DNA of 6,433 nt, taken from positions 1 through 6,433 of the forward strand of contig JAGOUF010000145.1 of NCBI GenBank assembly GCA_018061385.1. The letters are read 5' to 3'. A program made the position numbers and the translations under genes. Of this stretch, positions 1 to 5,244 are shown one piece after another (position 1 is the stretch's first letter; each line of letters starts with the position of its first letter). The notes beneath the pieces are model-generated. The model searched no databases and was not told the origin of the DNA. It worked only from the letters and a program-made list of their open reading frames with translations. The DNA is from Chitinophagaceae bacterium. Lineage in GTDB: Bacteria > Bacteroidota > Bacteroidia > Chitinophagales > Chitinophagaceae.

Positions 1-44
1 CTATGCAACAGTATATTGATTTAGTAACCAAACTAAAAGGCTAA
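1..44 (+). CDS. C-terminal end of an unidentified gene entering from the left (partial)
   Basis: An open frame enters at the left edge (codons in phase with position 3) and reads MQQYIDLVTKLKG before a TAA at 42-44. Only 13 complete codons are visible, so the product cannot be identified; the ATG at position 3 is probably an internal methionine. The frame is believed real because a strong hairpin terminator begins 6 nt after its stop codon, the expected layout for the end of a transcription unit. If real, it converges on the MATE transporter gene. A chance open frame of this length is also possible. Confidence 0.5.
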   Translation, partial: MQQYIDLVTKLKG

Positions 45-50
45 CTCATA

Positions 51-80
51 AAAAAGCCATTGCAATTGCAATGGCTTTTT
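51..80. terminator. Bidirectional intrinsic terminator between convergent genes
   Basis: This is a perfect 30-bp palindrome with arms AAAAAGCCATTGCAA and TTGCAATGGCTTTTT. As RNA it can form an 8-bp core stem (56-63 with 68-75) around an AATT loop, flanked by A tracts on one side and U tracts on the other. Read on the plus strand it ends in five Ts and lies 6 nt after the stop of the left-edge gene. Read on the minus strand it ends in six Ts (55 to 50) and lies 26 nt after the MATE stop codon. The symmetry and the convergent genes support use in both directions. Termination itself is inferred. Confidence 0.85.
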
Positions 81-106
81 AGTTATAGAGCACTATCATT
101 AGCAAT

Positions 107-1474
107 TTAAATAGTTTTCTTCTTCCATTTATTGCTACTCATGTATAAGTAAGATGGAATAAACAATGCACTCCAATACAACCATTCGCTACCCCAACCC
201 CAAATAATTGAAAGTTGAAGTTTTTCTAAAACAATATAAACATATAAGCAATACATTATAATGGCCACTATTTCTATGTACAAATTAATTTTTGTATTGC
301 CTGTGCCAACAACAGCATTTAACCAAACTACAGAAACGCTCATTAAAATCATTGCAAAAGAAACAACTCGTATAACTGGTATTGCAGCTTCAATAAATTC
401 ATCTCCTTGCCCATAAATCAATAAAAAATATTGAGGAAAAAGATTTACAAAAACACAAACTATTGTAGCAAAAGCAACGCTCATTGTAGAAATTTTTATT
501 ATTAATTCTCTTACTCTGTGGTGTAAACCTTGCCCAATAATATTGCTTACCATAGCATTGCTAGTGCTTGCAAATGCCCAAGTAAAGCAACCAAAAAATC
601 CAAATATATTTCGCATTGCATTGCTAATAGCCAAGTCTGTACTGCCTTTGTGTTCAATTAAAATATAAAAAAATTCCCAACTAATGATGCTTAGTGCAAA
701 TTGTAATATTAAGGGCAATGAAGTTTTGAAGATGAGTTGAACATTTTCAGGATCGTACTTCCAATTGCTAAACAACTTTAATTGTTTACTAATTCCTTTC
801 CATTTAATTACCCAAAAAATGACTACCAATCCAATCACTTCAGCAATAACAGATGCAATAGCAGCACCATTAAAACCTAAATTGGGTAAGCCTAGGTTTC
901 CAAAAATTAATCCATAATCTAAAACAACATTGCTTACAGTTTCGGCAACAGTTCCATAAACTAAAAATTTACTTTGATTGGTACCAACCAATAAAGCATT
1001 ACGCATTTGGTAGAGGTACAAAAATGGCAATCCTATAATTCTAATATTTAAAAAATCAATAGACATTTGCACATGCAAGGGATTGTGCAAACTAAAACGC
1101 AAAATAGATGGAACAATAAACCAAGTAACCAACATACCAATTACAGATAAAGCTATTGCTACAATTACACCTTGAAAAAAAAGTGAGCCAATGGCATCAA
1201 TTTTATTTTCACCTGCTCGTCTTGCAATTAAACTTTGTAATCCATTGTTCAACCCACTGCCAATTACAGCAAAAATTAAATAGAAAACTCCTGTAATGCC
1301 TGCTACTGCTAAAGCTTCTTTGCCATAACCATCTAAGTGTCCAAGAAAAATATTGTTGGTTATAAAATTTATTTGAGGGACTAGAATAGATAAAGCAATC
1401 GGAAAAGTAATTTTCAGAATTTGTTTATTGGTAATTTGAACCTGTAAATTGTTGTGTATGCTGTTGCTTTCCAT
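107..1474 (-). CDS. MATE family efflux transporter (multidrug/cation antiporter)
   Basis: This encodes a 455-residue inner-membrane protein, the usual length for MATE exporters, which expel cationic drugs or metabolites in exchange for Na+ or H+. About twelve hydrophobic segments are visible, at roughly 20-40, 55-75, 95-120, 140-160, 170-190, 203-223, 250-273, 283-305, 325-345, 365-387, 395-417 and 430-446. They fall into two six-helix halves joined by a charged loop near 225-248. Family-like signatures include GLQSLIARRAGE (78-89) after the second helix, LDYGLIFGNLGL (185-196), GFNGAAIASVIAE (200-212) and VVGTGNTK (388-395). The tail (KWKKK, 449-453) is basic and likely cytoplasmic. The start at 1474 has no Shine-Dalgarno sequence, as is common in Bacteroidota. 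The gene stands alone, divergent from the DUF3822 operon, and ends before a shared terminator. The substrate cannot be deduced; assignment to the MATE superfamily is firm. Confidence 0.93.
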   Translation of the reverse strand: MESNSIHNNLQVQITNKQILKITFPIALSILVPQINFITNNIFLGHLDGYGKEALAVAGITGVFYLIFAVIGSGLNNGLQSLIARRAGENKIDAIGSLFFQGVIVAIALSVIGMLVTWFIVPSILRFSLHNPLHVQMSIDFLNIRIIGLPFLYLYQMRNALLVGTNQSKFLVYGTVAETVSNVVLDYGLIFGNLGLPNLGFNGAAIASVIAEVIGLVVIFWVIKWKGISKQLKLFSNWKYDPENVQLIFKTSLPLILQFALSIISWEFFYILIEHKGSTDLAISNAMRNIFGFFGCFTWAFASTSNAMVSNIIGQGLHHRVRELIIKISTMSVAFATIVCVFVNLFPQYFLLIYGQGDEFIEAAIPVIRVVSFAMILMSVSVVWLNAVVGTGNTKINLYIEIVAIIMYCLYVYIVLEKLQLSIIWGWGSEWLYWSALFIPSYLYMSSNKWKKKTI

Positions 1475-1508
1475 TAAAAGTTGGCAAAGCTATGGGTTAC
1501 AATTTGAG

Positions 1509-1539
1509 TTGAAGCATAGTTTATACAACAATATTTTTA
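1509..1539 (+). promoter_or_regulatory. Candidate promoter for the DUF3822-rsmD-bioD-lpxK-rnr operon
   Basis: On the plus strand TTG (1509-1511) is followed after 20 nt by TATTTTTA (1532-1539), matching TTG / TAnnTTTG except for the last base. Transcription would start near 1545, about 20 nt before the ATG at 1567. Because the following genes all overlap, this intergenic region is the only non-coding place in the window where the operon promoter can lie, although internal promoters inside coding sequence cannot be excluded. The candidate overlaps the minus-strand candidate, so the two would compete if both are real. The match itself is weak. Confidence 0.27.
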
Positions 1540-1555
1540 TATTATTGCACAGCAA
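1526..1555 (-). promoter_or_regulatory. Candidate Bacteroidota-type promoter for the MATE gene
   Basis: On the minus strand TTG (1555-1553) is followed after 19 nt by TATTGTTG (1533-1526). This resembles the Bacteroidota primary sigma consensus TTG / TAnnTTTG, with one mismatch in the -7 element. Transcription would begin near 1519 and give a leader of about 45 nt. A perfect TAGCTTTG on the same strand (1492-1485) is an alternative -7 box, but it has no properly spaced TTG and would leave almost no leader. In such AT-rich DNA one-mismatch matches arise easily by chance. Confidence 0.28.
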
Positions 1556-1566
1556 TCTGCATATTC

Positions 1567-2418
1567 ATGATACAAAAAACAATTGGGTTATATAGTGATA
1601 CTACAGGGCATTCGCCTTTTAATAAAGATACTTTAGTAATTGAAGTGTGCAACCAGCATGTGGTTTGTTTTGTGAAATCTGAAAACGATCAAAAAGTTAC
1701 TTCCTTAGAATTTTTTAAAATAGAAATTGACGGTAATGATTGGGATGAAATTTTTTATGAAATTAGGGTGAACTCTGGATTAATAGATAGGAGCTATAAC
1801 AATACGCAAGTGTTTTATCATTTTAACGAAATTGTTTTAGTGCCAGCTTATAAATACAATGAAGCAAGCAATGATGCTTTTTTAAATTTAATTTTTGGAG
1901 AAGTAGAAAAGTGTGTTACTAAAACTGAAGTACTGAAAATAAAGAGTGAAAAAATATTTTCTGTATATCGCATTCAACAAACATTGCACGAAACAATTCA
2001 TCGAAATTTTTTATCAATAACAGAGCATCATGTGTACAATGGTATTTTAAATGGAGTTGCAAATGAACGCAACGATAAATTGAGCGATTGTATTGGTGTA
2101 AATTTTTATTACAAACATTTTGTTGTGTATGCTTTTAAAAGCAATCAATTGCAAATTGTTCAATCATTTGATTTTACCAATGCCGAAGATGCATTGTATC
2201 ATATTTTAAATATTGCCAATAAATTTAAAATATCAATTCAAGTTGATACATTGATGCTTGGAGGAATTATTGAAAAAACAGATCCATTATTTGCTTATTT
2301 GCAACAACAATTTAAACACCTTTTTTTAGTGGAGGTTGATGCTAGCCAAAATGGATTAGATAAATTGCAATCATATCCTTTACACTATTTCTCACCTTTT
2401 TTTAATTTGCAGGCATGA
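1567..2418 (+). CDS. DUF3822 family protein
   Basis: This 283-residue protein has no signal peptide or membrane segment and is probably cytoplasmic. I assign it to DUF3822, an uncharacterised Bacteroidota family, from its place directly before rsmD, its length, and its layout. The layout is a strand-rich N-terminal part (DTLVIEVCNQHVVCFV, 21-36), a middle linker rich in charged residues (110-150), a second strand repeat beginning near 175 (IGVNFYYKHFVVYAF, 176-190), a helix at 205-220, TLMLGGII (228-235), and a C-terminal PLHYFSPFFNL (271-281). The duplicated strand pattern resembles actin/ASKHA-like folds, which I recall being reported for this family, but no complete nucleotide-binding signature is evident. 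Its function is unknown. It opens the operon, and its TGA overlaps the rsmD ATG by 4 nt (ATGA), so the two are likely translated together. A role linked to ribosome modification is only a guess from position. Confidence 0.8.
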   Translation: MIQKTIGLYSDTTGHSPFNKDTLVIEVCNQHVVCFVKSENDQKVTSLEFFKIEIDGNDWDEIFYEIRVNSGLIDRSYNNTQVFYHFNEIVLVPAYKYNEASNDAFLNLIFGEVEKCVTKTEVLKIKSEKIFSVYRIQQTLHETIHRNFLSITEHHVYNGILNGVANERNDKLSDCIGVNFYYKHFVVYAFKSNQLQIVQSFDFTNAEDALYHILNIANKFKISIQVDTLMLGGIIEKTDPLFAYLQQQFKHLFLVEVDASQNGLDKLQSYPLHYFSPFFNLQA

Positions 2419-2957
2419 GAATTATTTCAGGAAAGTTTGGTGGACGAAGAATAAATCCACCTGCCAAAATGCCTCATACACGCCCCACAACAGATATTGC
2501 AAAAGAAGGATTGTTTAATATTTTACAAAGTCGTATAAGTTTTGATGAAATTAAAACCCTCGATTTATTTGGTGGTACTGGAAGCATAAGTTATGAACTT
2601 GCGTCAAGAGGTGCAGCAGATTTAACGCTTGTGGAGAAAGACAATATAATGCACTCATTCATTAAAAAAAATATGGAAATGTTGGGTGTTGAAAATTGTA
2701 AAGTATTAAAAATGGATATTTTTAGCTACTTAAATACTTGTACCGAACAGTTTGATTTTATTTTTGCTGGTCCGCCGTATGCTCTTGGTTCAATAGATGA
2801 AATTCCAAAAATAATTGTTCAAAAAAAGCTAATTGTTACCGATGGTTTTTTTGTACTAGAACATACACCACGAAACAATTATGAAAAATTTAATGGCTTT
2901 AGTTTTGTAAGAAATTATGGCAGCACATTGTTTAGCTTTTTTGTTTCTACAGATTAA
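2415..2957 (+). CDS. rsmD: 16S rRNA (guanine(966)-N(2))-methyltransferase RsmD
   Basis: This is a 180-residue class I SAM-dependent methyltransferase, the usual RsmD length. RsmD methylates N2 of G966 in 16S rRNA during assembly of the 30S subunit. The N-terminus has the RsmD-type MRIISGKFGGRRI (1-13) and RPTTDIAKEGLFNIL (23-37). SAM-binding motif I is LDLFGGTGS (49-57), with an acidic residue ending strand 2 (LVEKD, 72-76) and MD at 100-101. The oddity is motif IV: the family has DPPY/F, but here it is FAGPPY with Gly119 (GGT, 2769-2771) where the catalytic Asp is expected. A single A-to-G change in GAT would produce this. The rest of the protein is intact, so it is annotated as functional with a caveat. 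It overlaps DUF3822 by 4 nt, and the last A of its stop codon is the first A of the bioD ATG (TAATG). Confidence 0.93.
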   Translation: MRIISGKFGGRRINPPAKMPHTRPTTDIAKEGLFNILQSRISFDEIKTLDLFGGTGSISYELASRGAADLTLVEKDNIMHSFIKKNMEMLGVENCKVLKMDIFSYLNTCTEQFDFIFAGPPYALGSIDEIPKIIVQKKLIVTDGFFVLEHTPRNNYEKFNGFSFVRNYGSTLFSFFVSTD

Positions 2958-3625
2958 TGAATATGCAACCTATTTTTATAACAGGTATTGGTACAAATGT
3001 TGGCAAAACAATTGTTAGTGCAATTGTAACAGAGGCTTTACATGCCAATTATTGGAAACCTATACAAGCAGGATTTGAAGATGGAACTGATGCACTACAA
3101 ATAGGTAATTTAATTAGCAATACAACAACTACAGTATTTCCAGAAGTATATAAGTTGCAAATGCCTGCATCGCCACATATTGCAGCAAGAACTGAGCAAC
3201 TACAAATCAATCTCAATCATATCATCAACCAACAACCCCAAACTTCAAACTCCAAACTAGTTATAGAAGGTGCAGGTGGCATATTGGTTCCCTTAAATGA
3301 TCAAGAATTTATCATCGATTTAATTGAACAATTACAAGCAAAAGCAATTTTAGTAAGTAGAAATTATTTAGGCAGTATTAACCATTCTTTGCTAACAGCA
3401 GCCATTTGTAAACAAAGAAATATTGATGTGTTGGGTTGGATTTTTAACGATACATATTTAGATTATGAAGATGAAATTGTACAATGGACTGGCTATCCAA
3501 AAATTGCTTCTATACCGTTTGCAAAGTGTATAAATAAAACATTCATACTTCAACAAGCTAATGAGATACGTTTATCTTTACAGCAGTTGATTTATGACAA
3601 AGCAAGCACTCAGAAAAATATATAA
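2957..3625 (+). CDS. bioD: ATP-dependent dethiobiotin synthetase BioD
   Basis: BioD closes the ureido ring of dethiobiotin from 7,8-diaminopelargonate, CO2 and ATP, the penultimate step of biotin synthesis, in the cytoplasm. The 222 residues match the family length (E. coli about 225). Visible motifs are the P-loop TGIGTNVGKT (9-18), YWKPIQAG (32-39) with the substrate-binding Lys34, the metal-site candidate Asp45 in DGTD, SPHIAA (72-77), IEGAGG (103-108) with Glu104, INHSLLTA (141-148) and GWIFND (160-165). A less conserved stretch (about 82-100) is encoded by a G-free run containing a heptamer repeat. No other biotin gene is in the window, so bioD is separated from bioA, bioB and bioF if these exist. 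The first ATG (2957) overlaps the rsmD stop; an in-frame ATG at 2963 would also keep the P-loop. The 3' end overlaps the next gene by 32 nt. Confidence 0.94.
   Translation: MNMQPIFITGIGTNVGKTIVSAIVTEALHANYWKPIQAGFEDGTDALQIGNLISNTTTTVFPEVYKLQMPASPHIAARTEQLQINLNHIINQQPQTSNSKLVIEGAGGILVPLNDQEFIIDLIEQLQAKAILVSRNYLGSINHSLLTAAICKQRNIDVLGWIFNDTYLDYEDEIVQWTGYPKIASIPFAKCINKTFILQQANEIRLSLQQLIYDKASTQKNI
3239..3259 (+). repeat. Three tandem copies of heptamer CAAACTN inside bioD
   Basis: Units CAAACTT (3239-3245), CAAACTC (3246-3252) and CAAACTA (3253-3259) lie head to tail and differ only at the seventh base. Together they make 21 nt, so bioD stays in frame and gains seven residues just before the conserved LVIEGAGG strand. 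Gain or loss of one unit would shift the bioD frame. Three imperfect copies make active slippage possible but unproven. Confidence 0.7.
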
Positions 3626-4163
3626 AGAAAAGAGATTAAATATTTCTTCAAAAGACAAATTGAAGTATGATGATTTAATGTTAATTCAATTTCAACAATT
3701 TGATTTTGGCAATGCTGAAAGTTTGCTTACATACTGGCCAATGGCTCATTCCAACGAACCCAATACACAATTGTTTACAGCTTATTTGCGTCACTCAATT
3801 CCCAATTTACAAATTGCTTATCCTGTTGTAGATGCAATTACAGAAACCATGAATGCTATTTTAATTAATGAAGAAACTGTTTATCACACCAGCACTTATG
3901 GAATTACAGAACCAAAAGAAGGTACAATAATTGACCCTGTTGAATTTGACATTATTTTAGTACCTCAATTAATTTGTGATAGTAAAGGGTATAGAGTTGG
4001 TTTTGGCAAAGGATATTACGATAAATATTTACCATATTGTAGAGAAGATGCTGTAACCATTGGTTTCAATTATTTTGAACCAATAGATAATATTATTGAT
4101 GCCAATGAATTTGATGTACCTTTAAATTATTGTATTACTCCTCAACAGATATATGAATTTTAA
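3594..4163 (+). CDS. fau: 5-formyltetrahydrofolate cyclo-ligase
   Basis: This 189-residue cytoplasmic enzyme converts 5-formyltetrahydrofolate to 5,10-methenyltetrahydrofolate with ATP, returning a storage or inhibitory folate to the one-carbon pool. The family layout is complete: an N-terminal basic helix (MTKQALRKIYKEKR, 1-14) that contributes to ATP phosphate binding, a substrate-site segment YWPMAHSNEPNT (47-58) with Glu55, GITEP (103-107), and the signature ILVPQLICD (121-129) followed by GYRVGFGKGYYDKYL (132-146). Its ATG at 3594 lies 32 nt before the end of bioD. The next methionine is residue 29, and starting there would remove the conserved basic helix, so the long overlap is judged real. 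The 3' end overlaps lpxK by 11 nt. The symbol follows E. coli fau (ygfA). Confidence 0.93.
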   Translation: MTKQALRKIYKEKRLNISSKDKLKYDDLMLIQFQQFDFGNAESLLTYWPMAHSNEPNTQLFTAYLRHSIPNLQIAYPVVDAITETMNAILINEETVYHTSTYGITEPKEGTIIDPVEFDIILVPQLICDSKGYRVGFGKGYYDKYLPYCREDAVTIGFNYFEPIDNIIDANEFDVPLNYCITPQQIYEF

Positions 4164-5244
4164 TACACTATTCTTAAAATCGTTTAGAGTTTTGTTATTG
4201 CCATTTGCAATTGTGTATGGCTTAATTATCATGCTAAGAAATTGGCTTTTTGATAAGCATTATTTAAAAAGTGCAGCATTTAATTTTCCCTTAATTTGTG
4301 TGGGCAATTTAGCAGTTGGTGGCACTGGTAAATCCCCAATGGTAGAGTATCTTATTGAGTTGCTACAACCACATTTTAAAATAGGAACATTAAGCCGTGG
4401 ATACAAACGCAAAACAAAAGGCTATGCGTTGGCAAATGAAGTTACAACGGCATTAGAAATAGGAGATGAGCCGATGCAGTTTCATACAAAATTTCCCAAT
4501 ATTGCTGTTGCTGTTGGAGAAGAAAGATTGGTTGCAATTCCACAATTGTTACAAGATGAACCCGATTTACAAGCAATTATTTTAGATGATGCTTTTCAAC
4601 ACAGAACTGTAAGAGCTGGTTTGAATATTGTATTAACAGAGTTTAGCAATATTTATTCGCAAGATTTTTTTATGCCAACTGGCGATTTAAGAGATGAATG
4701 GAAAAGTGCCAATAGAGCCAATATTGTAATTGTAACAAAATGTCCTGCAGACTTGGGTCAGGATAAAAAGTATAAAATTATTCGAAGCTTAAAACTAAAA
4801 CCTCATCAACGATTGTTTTTTACAACGATTGAATATGGCACACCTTATCATATTATTCAACAAGATGATGAATGGATTTTAACCACCAACGATGAAGTTT
4901 TATTGGTTTGTGGAATAGCCAATCCAAAACCACTGAAAGAATATTTGCATGCAACTGTTGATACTTACTATCAAAAAGATTACAGCGATCATCATATTTT
5001 TTTAATAGATGATTTGAATGAAATTAAAGAAAGATTTAATGATATTGCAGCCAAACGAAAAATTATGTTAACAACCGAAAAAGATGCTGTTAGGCTAACA
5101 AAGTTTTCTAATGAATTAATCGATTTGCCTTTGTACGTTTTGCCAGTAAAACATAGGTTTTTATTTGATGATACAGAACAATTTAATCAATTGGTGATGG
5201 ACTTTGTACAGAATTTTTCATTTAATCCCGATGAATCAAAATGA
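4153..5244 (+). CDS. lpxK: Tetraacyldisaccharide 4'-kinase LpxK
   Basis: LpxK phosphorylates the 4' position of tetraacyldisaccharide 1-phosphate to give lipid IVA, a late step of lipid A synthesis at the cytoplasmic face of the inner membrane. This points to a Gram-negative outer membrane. The 363 residues begin with a hydrophobic anchor (about 13-27), followed by the P-loop region ICVGNLAVGGTGKSP (48-62). Next are TLSRGYKRKTKGYAL (79-93), GDEP (104-107), LDDAFQHR (144-151) with the conserved acidic pair and histidine, and FFMPTGDLRDEW (172-183). VCGIANP (252-258), YSDHHIF (277-283) and LTTEKDAVRL (306-315) complete the family pattern. No key motif is missing. It starts 11 nt before the end of the cyclo-ligase gene, and its TGA overlaps the next ATG by 4 nt. 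Confidence 0.95.
   Translation: MNFNTLFLKSFRVLLLPFAIVYGLIIMLRNWLFDKHYLKSAAFNFPLICVGNLAVGGTGKSPMVEYLIELLQPHFKIGTLSRGYKRKTKGYALANEVTTALEIGDEPMQFHTKFPNIAVAVGEERLVAIPQLLQDEPDLQAIILDDAFQHRTVRAGLNIVLTEFSNIYSQDFFMPTGDLRDEWKSANRANIVIVTKCPADLGQDKKYKIIRSLKLKPHQRLFFTTIEYGTPYHIIQQDDEWILTTNDEVLLVCGIANPKPLKEYLHATVDTYYQKDYSDHHIFLIDDLNEIKERFNDIAAKRKIMLTTEKDAVRLTKFSNELIDLPLYVLPVKHRFLFDDTEQFNQLVMDFVQNFSFNPDESK

Noticed and set aside
1485..1492. TAGCTTTG on the minus strand as the MATE -7 promoter box
   Set aside because: It matches the TAnnTTTG consensus exactly but has no TTG at the right spacing and would leave only about five bases of leader, so the 1555-1526 pair was preferred.
2415..2957. rsmD as a pseudogene because of the GPPY motif
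   Set aside because: The frame is full length with all other motifs conserved and is coupled on both sides, so a single substitution is not enough to call it broken.
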